A stretch of 64,000 nucleotides of DNA from Tomocerus qinae (Eukaryota > Arthropoda > Collembola > Entomobryomorpha > Tomoceridae). A program made the translations under genes and the position numbers. The stretch is from contig CM034546.1 in the NCBI GenBank assembly GCA_020055645.1, positions 100,812,001 to 100,876,000 of the forward strand, read 5' to 3'. Below are positions 40,204 to 57,400 of the stretch, piece after piece (the stretch's first letter is position 1; each line of letters opens with the position of its first letter). The notes beneath the pieces were generated by a model. That model was not told the DNA's origin. It ran no database searches and saw only the letters and a list, made by a program, of their open reading frames with translations.

Positions 40204-42106
40204 TTTGAAAATTATATGAATCTTTCACTTAAGAATTCAATCTGAATTTGCTGATGAGTCTATTTGACAGTATACTCAGTAAGATCGGAGTGATATTTTC
40301 AAAAGTTGGATGCTCCTTATATGGGGAGACTTTGCATGGAAATATGGAAACACTTTCCTGTGTCGTGAGACATATAGAATACCATCGTGGTGGCCATTTA
40401 TTCTGCGTCTGTCCATCACGCTATTAATTGAAATCAGACAATATCTTACGTCACAAAATTAGAATAGATAATAGATACTACAGATACATGAAATGATACA
40501 TGCTTATGCACCATGTTTTATACAAAAAAATATACATATGCGTGTTTCGTTGAATTATTCGTATGTATATGTTTTCATTATAAAGTATTCACTTTTTAAA
40601 ACGAAACGATAATAGCTTCCGGCCAATTCGTATAACAGCTAATTTGCTTTTAAAAATATGAATGCACAATAATGCATATAATAGACTATTTATGAATGCA
40701 AATATCCGAAATTCCTGTACTCTGTTATAATACTCTTAGTATTATTTAATTTAGTTCTGCATGGTTCTGCCAAAGAAGTTTCCGTTAAAATTTGCTGATG
40801 CCTTAAATGCACAGTTCAAAAGTTTTTTGATGCCCATATTTGATGAAAAATTCATGACTTAAATAACATCCGAGCACTTTCAAAGGGCATGGTGAAGGTT
40901 AATCCAAGTTTTAACTAAATAAATAATTTATTTTGATTTATCTAGTAGTTAATATCCCTGGCAGTAAGTTATCTGGATACCGGCAAATACGGTATGAACA
41001 GTAATTACAATTACTAAATTACTAAATAAAAATGTAAAACAAATCGATTTATTTTGCACCGTTGACGATCTCGGAAGTGCTTAAAATAAATTTCTTTATA
41101 AACAAATATAGAAAACTGGGCATCTAATAAATGTCCTCTTACTTCATGGATTATGCTAGATAGAGAAGATAGAGCTCGAAGCTGTTCCCATTGTTGTGAG
41201 CACTATGCGTAGTATGCTTATGTAATTTACTGCACACAATTAATCATTATAACGTAAATGTCGACAATGTTGACATGCAATTAGGTTAACGTAGTAGATA
41301 TCTGTAATCAAACTACCTACTTAATTAGACTATAAAACTAGACGTTCCAATTCATTTCCAAAATAGTAATTGGAGAGCATGGGTCCCTGTAATTTAAAGT
41401 AACAAAACAAAATATTCACAAAACAGCAAAGCAATTAATAATTTACAGAATTATTTTTGACAGTTTCAATTGCTTATTAACATTTTCTTGACAAAAACTG
41501 ATGAATACAACCTACTATGAACAATGCCTATATGTAACTAATAATATAATAATGACTAAAATGAATAGAGTTGATTATCCAACACCATCTTTATTCGTGC
41601 TTTGCAATTTTTTTGAATATACAAACAAGCATATATTAATCAATTTTAATTACTAAATTGCTACATATCGATACAATAAACTGAACAATCACACTTCACT
41701 CAACTAAAATGATAAATACATGGTGATCCAATTCCTAATTTATATATTTTATTGGCAATAAATATCTGATTTTTGTATATTAATATATCAAAGAATGCAG
41801 TATTTAGGTACGTAATGCAAAATATTTTCATCTTTTAGAATAAGAAAAGATACTGAACGAAAACAGAATTTCTATAATTTCCTTAAAGTCATAAAGAGTA
41901 GGTTTACTTATTCAAATTTTTGAAATCAACTATAACTATAAGACTGTAGCTAATGAACTTTAATTTACAAAACATTAATTGCAGAAACAATCAATACACT
42001 GCACACAGCAGTTCATATGAACATACTCTACTCGTTAGATGTTGGCTGATGTAAACAGACTTTATATGAACCCTGGAGACATCATGGATCCATCAAAATT
42101 AATATT
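40204..42106. other. Intergenic region upstream of secreted-peptide gene
   Basis: About 1.9 kb of AT-rich DNA with no supported exon. It should hold the promoter of the 40-kb peptide gene and the ABCE1 3' UTR. Confidence 0.45.
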
Positions 42107-45062
<2,956 letters not shown>

Positions 45063-48000
45063 TTTCACTGACTAATTTGCCGAGTTTTTAATGCAGGAAA
45101 AAACGGCAGTCTTCGTTATAAATACCAAAATATATCTTCCAAAAACCAACAGCCGGTGGAAATTGCTTTCAGTGTAGTACTCGTAGTATAGTAAACGTAA
45201 CGTTAACTGTAACGGGATGAATACGACGAGATGAATGAATTGAAGAGCTATTGAACTTTCTCCGCATGTATATGCTATTTCAATGTTCGAACCATAAGAA
45301 GTCGGTCAGCTTTTAGCTTTATCATCGAACACTCGAAGTTCCTATTTTAGTCTCAAACAAAGTTCCCAAAAAAATATTTGTGAAAAAAGCAGAAGAGCAG
45401 TTTAGAGTAAATATTAGGTGTTAGGTGGGTTTTGTTTTAGGTATTTATTTGGTGCTATTTCATTCATCATCAACTAATTGACCACCGAGGAGTCAACGAT
45501 TCAGTGATTAAACGGGCGTATTTCCTTTCTATGTATCAAAAACGTCTAGTTTTAATTTTAATCTTATCTTTGCTTTATAAAGAAATGATAAATGTAACAT
45601 GTAAGTACTTATTACTATAAGTGTGAACAAAGTAGCTATAACAACATTCTATATAAGGTACTCTCTTCCCGTAATATTTCAAATAAAAATTAAATTTTTT
45701 CATTCTTGGGAATAAAATCGCCATTTTATTCCCAACTCGTATCTCAGTATGAGACCCCGAATAGGGGACCATAGTTACGGTAGTGCAACCGTAACGCACT
45801 GCGATTATCGAGGAAAAAAGTTAAGTTTTATTAGAAATATTATGGCAAAAGGCTACCTGGTTAGGTTAGGTTATATTTGCCTTGAAGTGTGAGTATGTAT
45901 AGTTATGTTTCTGTTATTTGTTATAGATAGAGTTATAGATATTATTTGGAACTAGATATGGAATTCATATTCAATTTCAAAAATTCCATATTTACCGATT
46001 ACTTATTTGTTCCGACTGCCATTCTTGAGTAATATAGTAATAGATTATTATATTCCATCTCCAAGCTTTTTTACTGGGGCATTTTGCAATGAAATCATAC
46101 ATCATCTATGTTTCAATTTAGTCTGTAATTCTGTAAAGTATCTGTAAGTAAAGTGTGTAAAGTACATCATAACCATGATGCTAATATGAACATCCCCAAA
46201 CTCTCCATTTAATTGTAATGAAGTATTAAAATTAATACCATCTACCAAGTGGTTACTAAGTACGAGGTATTCAATGTCAATCGCGTCGACCAGTCTCTTT
46301 TGATGGTATAGAAAATTAAAGTCGAATTATGGAATGCGTATATAAATGTCTATGGATGCTGTGTGACTTATAATAATGGTTGATTGATATTCCATGCACA
46401 GTGCTTGATACTTTCACATTACTTACATCATAAAACCAGCTTAATGTCTTAATTTACATAATAATATAGATAGAAAAATAAATAGATAGATATTGTGCCA
46501 TTTTCCACGCTGCAGCCCACAACACAGAATCCAAGAAATTACAAAAAAGGGTTATAAAATTATATATATAAGTTGTGTAATTTAACCTATAATAGTATAT
46601 TATAAGTACATAGTAGATTATTAACTCTTTTAAGACTTTAGAGTTGCTCTTTGCAACTTTAACTAGAAACACGTCAATTTTTACAAATTATAAAGGCATA
46701 GGCTATTTCATATTTAATACGGTGTTTCTACATACATACAGTTTTGAAGGTCTCTAATCATTTAATATTTTTGCTAAAGGAAACACTAATGAGAAAACTA
46801 CACAAGTAATAATCTTTAGTCACTCAATTGTCTCGTTATGCGAAATATAGTTTAAATTGTGCAAGCCACTTAAATCGAAATGAGTACCTATATGTTAAAT
46901 GTAAAAAATGTATACCCTGGTCATTTATAGTAGTACACTAGCTTGTATATTGGTGCTACAAATAGTTAGGTACAGTACATGTACAGGTGTATTATTCAAG
47001 AAGCGGCTAGTGGCCCATAATATTCAGTAATGTAATGTAAAATGTAAACCAAACATTGACAATGAGGGGAGTTACAGTAAATGAAATGGCAACATTCGTT
47101 TTATAGCAAGTTGATGAACATGCTTGAATTTTGATTGTATTACAAACAGTATTGCATCCATAAAAAGTTCTTGGCCAATTGTTCTGTGCTGGATATAAAA
47201 TAATAAATTATTAATGTACTTATTCACCATGTGTGGAAATGAATACAATATGGTAAACTATGCATTTACGGTGTGCTACATTTCACTGTCTAATGTCTAC
47301 AGGCGAGAAGTTGATAATGTGGTGGATATGGATAATGTGAATTTGATTGCGAATTGTGGATATTGAAACTTATTGGAAAGCTTAAGCAATGAGTGCCTTA
47401 AATATAAACTAGTTCTCTAAATTTAGTTTGCACAGCACATCACGAACGTGTAAAAGAAATGTTTTTTCTAACACCATTATATCTGACCTTTACGTATTTT
47501 GCACCTACACATCACACATCATCGACTCCTACACATATATTATTAATAGTATGATAACTGTAAAAGCACATATAATCAATTCCATATTACGTATCCTTCC
47601 ATCTTTTAATCCGGTAATATATGTGTTCAGCATTCTGAGAAATATAATTTCACTTTGGGTCGATATTTCTAATCGTCTGCATTTATGTTTTATTCCGAGA
47701 ATACATATTGCGTGTATGGAGGAGCTTCGATAAAAATTCAAGAGCTGGACAAGCCTCTACGCGTTAAATATTAATCGTTGTATTGTATTGACCCACATGG
47801 GAAGCCTCAAAGCATACCACGCAATTATTATTGAATCCAATACGGCTTTATTGGAAGTATATGCGAAACTTGGTGGTACCTGAAGTTCTTAAAAGGTCGA
47901 TGGCTGTCAGTTATGGTTGCTACTCACGAACAGGTAGACGCACACAAGGTTTACTTGGATCGTGCTGTGTTACAAATAATTACTGAGTTTTCATACAAAT

Positions 48001-48868
48001 CCTTAACAATATTTACAAACTTGGAACGTATACTACTTTCGTTTACAGGAAATAAAAGTGATTTCTTTGTGATGTTGACATAGCATGTTGTTGCAGTTTC
48101 AGTAAAGCAGACAAGGTCGAATATGTGTATTTATTATACTATACTTTGGTAGGATTCTAAATTCAGTCTCACAAAATTTTAAAACATAATAGTCTTAAGG
48201 ATTACTTATTTCCTGTAAGTAAACCCAGATAGAGAAAGGAGTAAAAAAGCATAATTTGTGTCTTATGGAACATGAGTCTGAGTTGTATCATGTATCATGA
48301 GTCATTATCGTGCGTTTCTCTTCTAATGGAGCAATTAATTACACTTTGAATTAACATTTTGCGGAAGGAGATCTGAATTGAAAACTGAACATGTGAAAAT
48401 TGGGAAACGTTGTTAGTCAACCATAGTAAGAATAATTTAAACCTATTTAAAATCGAAATTATGTAACGATTTTGCTTTTTTACCCCAGAAAAGAATTAGG
48501 CTAACAAATATTAAGAATTATTACTTGACAAACGAGAAAAATACCAAGTTATCCTTAATTGAAGCAAAGCAATTAAGAATAATTCAGTGATTGCGGATGA
48601 TTCATGGGATTCATATGCTGTGATATTAACATGAGTTAGAAGAGTATAAACTCCAAAATCTACAAAAATTCACAACAGTAACAGAGCTTTTCTGAAACAT
48701 AGGTAAGTTGGATGGTATACAGAAGAGAAAACAAACAATAGATCATTATCAAGTCTTAATTGGGAAGTTTATATCAAAGTGGGCATTTTAGGATATTTCC
48801 GCAAACTGGAAAACTACAATCTTGGCGATGATTCAATTGTCTTCCAAAATAAACTACCAGAGAATATT
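45063..48868. other. Intergenic region with ABCE1 promoter
   Basis: Divergent region between ABCE1 (minus) and the unrecognised gene (plus). A hairpin (GTTACGGT...ACCGTAAC, 45772-45793) is the only structured piece noticed. Frames at 46454-46672 and 47428-47733 have no support. The frame of the 48.9-kb gene is open back to about 48707, so its first coding exon or true start may lie in the last few hundred bases. Confidence 0.4.
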
Positions 48869-51511
48869 ATGTTCCAGTCAGAACTGTGGATTTGGAATGA
48901 GTGGGATAAAACGGAGACTTTCGATATCCTTTACTACTTTGATAGTGAGCTCAATTGGTCATCTAATCAGTTGACAGAAATGAATCTCATTTTTAAACCG
49001 GAGGTCATCGTAACAGACTCTGAAAGGCAAGTCTCATAGAGGCAAAATTAACATAGCTACTGACTCGGACATAGGTCTATTAAAATGTTTTATTTTATCT
49101 CTTTTTAGTGATGGTCCACATGGCCAAGTACAAAATAGTTATGATCATTCTTCTTCAAGGAACCAAAATATTGAAGCAGGAAATGCTCAGTTATATTTTA
49201 ACCTAAAGAATAATGGCGAAATAGAAATTCATTGCCTGCGTTGTATCTTCCTTGAACGTCTAGTTCCTTTCAATTCGATATTTACTTCTTCAGGAGACGA
49301 TTCCCAAGACAATTCAGAACAATATATTTTCATTTGCAAATGGAATCTCATTTGTCCATGCTGGAGATTGCAGGATCCTTATGAAAATGGCATCATTAGA
49401 AAAACTTTTGTGAATTTTGAGAAAATAGACGAATTTCCCAAACCCCTCGTTTTAAATGAAACCCGTCCTATTCTCCCGTATCAAGAATTCAAGAAAGTGC
49501 AAAAATCTGCCCCTACTATGCCCCAATTTAAATTACCAGCATCTAAAACAGGTCATTATTCATTTACTAAAATATTATATCATAATCCTACAACAGTTAT
49601 GGACATAATGATAATTTAACGTTTTTTTCCGTAGTCCCTATCACTGAGATGTACTCATCGAGGAGTATCGAATCAATTAAAACTAGTTTTAAATACCCTA
49701 CTCCTACGGATCATTTGGCTAAACTTATTCCAATCCAAAACACCTCGAAACGTGATCTACTCCCAAAGAAAAAGGACATCTCCAACACCCGAATAAAAAT
49801 CCCTCTGATGTATAATATGGGGGTAGCAGAAGAAAATGATAGTTCTCAATATCAAACTCAAACTCTTGACATAATAACAAAAATAAATCTACTGGAAAAG
49901 GTACACACATATATTTTTGTTACACATAGAATATGATACATAGAAGTATAGCTGTATTTATACACTAACTAATTTCTGCTTAAATTTAGATACAACAAAA
50001 AATGTGTTATATGTAGTCATTTTAATATTAACGTTACATTACCCAACTTAATCAGCCAGATAGGTATTAAAAAAGTTGTACAATGAAATTCAAAAACATT
50101 TGACTTCGGGGATAAACAAACCTCAATTTAACATGGATTTTTGAAAAATTAGAGTTAGCTATCCATGCATAAGGTTTAATGTTTTCCACGGATTATAGAC
50201 TTCAGTATAAAGCATGAAGCAACATATTAGTTCAGTGTTTACAATACAGATTACGAGTTAGTAGTCGTGCAACTGGACACTTTTAATTTCCTGCTGTATT
50301 TTTAGGAGACACAAGATTCGGTAATGCATTTCCAAAGGATTCCTGGGACAGTCAGCGACAATCTGTACGTGAAGGACAACACTCCATTGAAATCTAAAAT
50401 TTTCCCCAAATCAATGAAGGATGTAACATGTACTTCATCAACAGAATTCTCTAACAGTAACTTAATGCTAGTTGAAAATACACTAGTTGCTGTAAATAAC
50501 AAAATCAATCATGATGAAACTTCTTTGTTGTCTACAAGCTGTGACCAACCATCTAATGGAATTGTCAATAATTCTTCACGGCCAACGACAAGTTCTGACT
50601 GGGCATCTCATGTTGATTCATCAGTGCCTACTGCAAGTCATGAACGGGAATCTATTGACAACTCTTCAGTGCCTACTACAAAGTATGGCCAGGAATCTAC
50701 TGACGAAATCAACTTACCTACTATTAGTTCTGCTCGGATTTCAAATATCAAATCTATCTCTTCAGCTACCAGTTCTGCTTCTGGTTGGGCCTCTAATGTA
50801 AATCTCAGCTCGTCAGTGTCTACAATTTCTGACTGTGTATCTAATGACGAAGAAAACTCTTCAGGGCCTATTACACATTCTGGGTGGAAATCTAATATCG
50901 ATGTTAAAAATAGGCGTGCAGTATACCATGTGAATGGGGATGACGAATGTCGACTACTAAGTGCAGAATCTACTACTAGTAAAAAAGTCAGTTCACCACG
51001 CAAGTCAAAGGAACCTGAGAATAATGAAAATGAAATTGTTGAGGCAATTCCCGAAATTGTTATTACGAATGGAAATAGCAAAAGTATTGTTTCAAGTAAA
51101 AATCCTGCTACTAAGCATAAATTAATGTTCTCCTGGTTAAAGAAACACCCAATCAAACAAACAATGATGATGAAATATTTATTTAGGGGTATTGGCTTTG
51201 GTTTAGCATCTTTTGGTGTTAAACCAAAACGACTTGGATATACCATGGACGGATCTTCAATGAAAAGAAAAATATTGTCATTTAAGTTTAAAAATAGATT
51301 TTCAGTACCCAATAAAGTTGTTCCTATTGACCCTATGTCCTTCCGCAAAGGTGTTGTGCACGAGAAACTTTTCAAGAAAAGAACCATTCGAAAAAATCAT
51401 AGGAGTCACAAAATAATTCAGAATTTCGACGTTCAGCGTATCCTTCCCGCTAAAATTCTGAGACACAACCGTGTCGTCCCTTTGCCAAAATTCCCTGAAC
51501 CGAAGAAGTAA
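48869..51511 (+). CDS. Unrecognised Ser-rich repeat protein
   Basis: Four exons (48869..49026, 49109..49551, 49635..49900, 50306..51511) join in phase and give 690 residues from the first in-frame ATG. The frame is open further upstream, so a 5' exon may be missing. The first junction needs a GC donor (GAAAG|GCAAGT, the usual GC-AG context). Residues about 1-200 look globular, with many aromatic residues (FQSELWIWNEWDK, CLRCIFLERLVPF). The last exon holds about seven degenerate 15-17 residue repeats (SSRPTTSSDWASHVD, SSVPTASHERESIDN and similar; DNA 50577-50910). A strongly basic C-terminal 150 residues follows (KHKLMFSWLKKHP, KRTIRKNHRSHK). I see no known domain. A nuclear or cytoskeletal scaffold would fit the composition, but that is a guess. 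Confidence 0.6.
50577..50910 (+). repeat. Degenerate 45-51 bp coding repeats
   Basis: Within the last exon of the unrecognised gene, about seven imperfect in-frame units repeat the pattern SS-x-P-T-x-S-x3-S. Conservation is higher in protein than in DNA. Confidence 0.6.
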
Positions 51512-54440
51512 CTATTGTAATTTATTTATACACTTTGCTATTTTACCTGTACTTGGGAATCTTATACTATATGACTATCTTATACTATATGACTAATGAA
51601 AATTTTATAAATCGGTTCTATCTAGATTTTGGTCAACTATTTGTAACTACTATGATAGTTACGCACATTGTAGAGATCGTACTAATCACTAGTTTTTATT
51701 CATGTAACTAATGACTGTTTTAATAGGATGGAATGTTTAAATACGTATAAATACCTACACTGTCCCATAGCATAAAAGTTTCACCAAGCCATTTTCCTTC
51801 CATTACGCCTGATTAAACAACAAGTGATAGGTTGGATAGCACGAGCTGTCACCATGTGTCACAATAAGTCAGTAAAACTGTCATTCAAACGTGTACTACA
51901 TTCCCAACTATTATTTCTACTCTACTTCTCTGTGACTAAAGGATACCAACACTATCTCAATAAAGCTTTATTATCTTCTTAACATTATCACTTCTGTATT
52001 AAGAATGTTCAATACTTCCTTTTAACCTCTAAGTAATATAACTTTAAATTTGTATATAGATACGACACTTACCTTGTCACCTTGTCTTCGCATTTTGAAA
52101 TCACTTTAATGTATTTGTAGACGAATTAAACCAAAACAGCCTTACTTGTACCAATCTTAATAAAACTTTAAACTTTTGATGTATCTTTACCCCTAAATGA
52201 TCAAACTCAATAATGAGATAAGCTCACCTAACTCGTCCCTTTTCACTCTGCCCTCTAAATATTTGTCACATTAAAAATAAATCGTAAAATGTGTATGTAC
52301 ATTTAAATGAGTGTGTAATAACGTATTTCTAGAGAGACAGTGTCAAAGTCTTTCCGTAACCTCTCATGATTACACAACCACAAAAATAAAGTATTTATGT
52401 ACTACCGAGTCTATCTTGCATACAATATTCATGATGGTATGGATAATATACATACATAGGTATTAGAATCCCCGGAATAGAGTTCGGAAGCTGTTCGAGG
52501 ATTCGTTGATGGAAGAGTCCTGCCCACTTGTGCAACTCCACCCTTGGCATCATTTGTTGATGTTTGTTTGCAGATTCTCAAACTGAATGACTCTTCATCT
52601 GACTCTTCGTATAAAATTTTATATCCTTATCGATTTCAATCTCTGCATTTACTGCCTATGCACAATCTTGTGTGTTTCATTTATGACGCCATTTTCAGCT
52701 ATTCTTTTTTCGATTACAACTCTGTATGATGTAGAACTCTTTAATTGTAAGCTTTCTGAACTTTTCACTACTACATTACAGATCATTAGCTAATACCACA
52801 CCAATTTCGAAAATATTTTGTATTAAATGATCAATCACATAAATTCATCTGTAAGAACGTTTTAATTTGATTACAATACACAACTTTTTGTTTGGTTTCG
52901 GTATCTAAATCGGGTGGGTAAATTGGATTGCACTTTTAGAATACTGAAATCAGAAAATATAAATCTTTTGGGGCACAATAAAACTAAACTACGAATATCA
53001 CTAAACCAAAGTTTTTTCCATTTAGTATATCAAATAATGGAAGTAAAAAATTCTGTACTTCGTGTGGGACAGATAGGGCAGTAAAATATTAAGTATTCTG
53101 TAATGTTTAAAGATGTTATATCTGAATTATTCCAGCTCAGTAATCCATTTGTATTAACAACAGCCGCCAACGGAACTGAAGAGTGCTTTCCAGGTGATAC
53201 TAATTTCACTTTTCTTCCTAATTTCTATCTGTGCAGTATATTATGTGTACATTCCCTTTCGATTTGTCTTTGGGTATTACTTGTATTATTTTAGTCTGAG
53301 TGCGGTCTAATATCTAAAATTAGATTCATAAAATACTAATCCTTATTGCACCCTTGTCTATCTTAGTTCAATAACGGATATAAAATGTTTGTTGGATTGT
53401 TGGAGTAGAATACATGTATATAGTAGTTGGTTAGGTACTTGAAAGAAATGGTGTAGTTCATTCCATTACATGGTAATTATGATTGGCAGGCTGGTAAACA
53501 TCATATTGTAAGATTGACGTTCCCTTTATTCGCCTTTGATCCATTTACCCGTAGAGATTGATTGGCCCTTAGAAGGAAGTATTCACATTCATTTAAGCGT
53601 AAAGGAAAGGTCTTTTGTTTGTCTATAAAACATGAATGAGAATTCTTGAAAATATTCTTATACTCATCGTAGTTATATTTTGTTTACTATATTTACATCA
53701 TTGTAGGTCAAGATATCTATTTTTTATCTTTACATCTGTACATCATTCAATTGTACTAATTTCTTCTTGTTTTTTAATGTCTTACAAAGAGCATAGAATT
53801 GAACTGATAAATAATAGATATATACGTACCCTACATTTACGGTTAAGGCCACTATGATAAGTATATGAAGCAACAGGGTATAAGGAATATTATTTGGAAG
53901 ATTTAAAGATGCACAAGCAAGAAATAGGTCGTTTTTCATACATCAATCAAGTACATTGACTGCATTATCTATATTCATAATTTTAGGCAGATGTTTAGAG
54001 GTAGAATTGCGATACAAGTTTTTATTGTTTGTGAGAATACTCTGTTATAAGAATTTAGCTCTGCAATGTAATTTGAGTGGTTTAGTTCCAGTAACAGAAT
54101 TGAATCTCATCCGTTGCATATCACACAACTCCACACCACCCCATTTCATAAGTTGGTCCTATCACAAGCCTGGTATTGTGCAAATCCCCGGTTCTTGAGC
54201 CAAGAGCCATGTTGTGTGTTCTCATCTAGCTAATAATCTTCCGGCTTATCGCATCTTCTGGCTCCAATTGTGGATTTACATCAATATTTGTGTGCAAAAA
54301 TACATACAACTTTAATTGTAACTACTGTAAAACACAGCTATAGAGATTTAAGCTAATTAAAATCAATACTATGTGGTGTGTCAGAATTCGTACTTTAATT
54401 TCTTCCAAGAAAAAACGAAATATTCCATGCAAAGGACAGA
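51512..54440. other. Intergenic region upstream of Axin-like gene
   Basis: About 2.9 kb with no supported gene. A short direct duplication (CTTATACTATATGACTA) sits at about 51560-51590. Weak frames at 52544-52793, 53103-53294 and 53956-54198 have no family match. A GC-richer patch at 54050-54260 may be the promoter or 5' UTR of the Axin-like gene. Confidence 0.4.
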
Positions 54441-57400
54441 ATGACAAATATAAACGGACTAGCTACACCAAAGTGGCAAGGTAAATGTATCAATAATCAT
54501 AATAAATAAATTATTTAATTTAGCTTTGGAAAGAATTTCCTTATATAGAAGGCTTTATTGCATTTTTAAAATTATTTCAGACCAGAAAGCCGGCTTTTCA
54601 AAATGGACAACTGGGTTAGATGATTTATCAGAAGATCCACTAGGTATAAAATTCAGGCAAATATTCATTGTAATATTGTAGTAGTAGTCTTGTAGTATTC
54701 ACTTTTTGCTTATGTCATTGTAAAAATGTTCCGAATATTTAAGGGTTGAAGGTTTTCGAGTCATTTCTACATACAGAGGGATATTTGCAATACTTGGAAT
54801 TTTTGTGGGCATGCGAAGGAATGAAAAACATTGGTAAGTTTTGTCCACTAAAGGGCATCAAAGCTTCCATAAATTACTACTTAGAGAAAGTAAAATATAA
54901 TGATCATTTCGACTACTGAAGAAGCTATCTTGTGCTTTCTTAGCCAAATGCTATAAGATGGTATTTGACCCTAAATCCCATTTTATTCTTTATGTCTCTT
55001 TAAAAATTATTTGTATACTACTTGAAGGTTTAGAGGGGAAATCAAATACAATTAATACAATACATTTAAATGTATCAACTTATATTTGTGATGATCCCCA
55101 TTAAGATAATAAGTTACATGTATATTTGACACTTGAATTTTTAATGGAAACTCGTTGTACAGGTCATAAGAAAAGTTCGTTGGTTCCGCAGATTGTCAAT
55201 TGCATTTACAGCCATTATATACTTAGCGGAGTCCTCTACAACCCCACAACTGGACCTATTTTGAATACATTACGTCAGTCAATGGGAAGCAATGAAATGC
55301 AACATCAAATATCGTACAATGAAATGGTTGATATGCTAAATGACTTGAAGGTTCAAATAGACTTGTATTTAAGGGATGAAATATACCCAAAATTTCTTAA
55401 AAGTTCGATGTTCTCGGAAGCAATGGAGCAACATAATCAACAAGAAATTCAGGAAAATTACTCTCATCCCTCAAATCTACGAAGAGGAACCTCTGAGGGA
55501 GTGGAAATAAAAGATCCGATTGTTACGTAAGTTCAAGGTTCTGTTATATACGTGTGGTGCCTATTCGATTGCGCTTTGGTGTAGTTATTGCCAATCTCTT
55601 ACTATTTACTTCATTTCTCATGACAATTAAAAATATCTAATTTTAATTTTTCGGTTTGGTAGTGGTCACGTACCGAGTTTTTACCGTAGAAAAATCATAT
55701 TCGTTCTTAATAATGATGATTTGCCAACTCATCAAACTTTGATTACCACTACTAGGAATCATAAACAAAAAGTTAGTATTGTTTTGTTTCATTAAATTGC
55801 ACAAAAGTGATTAAACTAGATAAAACATAGCATTTACAGCTTGACTCTATATTTATTAGACTATTGATCCAGAAAATTTCGTCAAAGAACTTACAGAAAA
55901 ACTGCAACTACTAAAACTAGATCAGGAACGCGAGGAAGCAATTCTCACAAGGGTAGGATAAAAATTGGGTATCTTTTAGTACAATTTTTCTATATAACTA
56001 TGTCTTTGTGTACATGCACTGGCTTTTATAAAGATTGACGCAGCTCGGGAAGCAGAACGGACAAACCAAAGTATCTTCTGTAGCAAATTAACTGAGGCTC
56101 TATACGATCATATCGGGAAGGAATGTGCAAATAACGCCAAGTCTATTAAGTGCAATAAATTCAATTCAGGAGATGGTGAGATTGCTTTTCACAACTAACA
56201 ACACCAAGATTGTATATTATGTACGACCAATTTCGTATGGAGTTCAATCTACAGAAAATTAAACAAATGAGTTTAGCCGTATCTTTCTTTGTTTGTTAAG
56301 CAGATGGAACAGTTAAAAAACAGCTGAGTCAGATGAAAAACCAAACTAACGACAAAATAGATTTTTCATGTCAGAAAAGGAGAATTAAGGTAGGTGCTTA
56401 TGCAGTGTTCACCGTAAAGTTTATACGTAATATTACTATTCATAAAATTTTTTCCTACATGTCCCATGTATGTCTCTATCTATCTACTAATATGTATGGC
56501 ACAGACATTGAGACTTTTTTTGCAATACACAAGCACTTATTACATTACATATTTCATGAAACAAGGAAGTCCAATATCAGTGAACATAAGCTTATTTCGA
56601 AGTTAATAATATGTTAATGTTAAATCGATGTTAATATGTCTAATCATTTTGAAATTCAGCAATAGTACTGGGGATCTATGGCATATAAAATAATATCAAG
56701 ATTAACATGAAATAGCATTTTGTAATTAATAAATTAAAAATTAATCAACTTATGACTTGGGTTGCAAAAAACACTACCATTTTACAATTTTACTAATGGG
56801 TTCAGCGTTTACAATATTGAGGTTATGTTTCATAGTCATTGAGACTTTCAAACTATGTCTTCTTATTGTACCAACACAGCAAGTATTTATTTTGGGTTTC
56901 GAAAGTTGAGGGTTCACATCATCACAAACGACACTATTTATAACGATTTGGGACAGTTTGTCCTAATTTATGTAGACCTGTTGTTTCATCTGGGGCCACA
57001 GTAAATATTTTTGTCCAAAGCTACACATCATAGTCTACAGATAAACGATATAAACGGAGCGGGAGCCCTAGTTAAATAATATTCGACTAAATCACATTTT
57101 TTGTAATTTAGAACTTCAAAATTAATCAACTTGAGACATGGCTCACAAGAAATGTTGTCATTTTAATTGTGGGTTGAAAATGACATGTTTTGTGATGTCA
57201 GTTGATAGTTCTTGAAGTGGGCTTTCCAACGGTATAAGATTTGTCAATATAGCTACACGGGAAGTATTTCTATTAAGGGTCGATATTTAAGGGCCATATT
57301 ATCATAAACGCCACTTTTTAAAATGAATTGGGGCCATTTTATCATAAGCGACACAAGCCATTTTATCATAAGCGACAATTTTAATTTTCATGTATTTTCT

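Noticed and set aside
45265..45300. tRNA-like GTTCGAACC string
   Set aside because: No acceptor stem, D arm or anticodon arm could be placed around it.
47428..47733. Plus-strand ORF with NPVIY, resembling helix 7 of a G-protein-coupled receptor
   Set aside because: No other helices or neighbouring exons were found. NPxxY-like strings arise easily in AT-rich hydrophobic frames.
50638..51387. 249-codon minus-strand ORF
   Set aside because: Antisense shadow of the last exon of the unrecognised gene, whose plus frame continues the upstream exons in phase.
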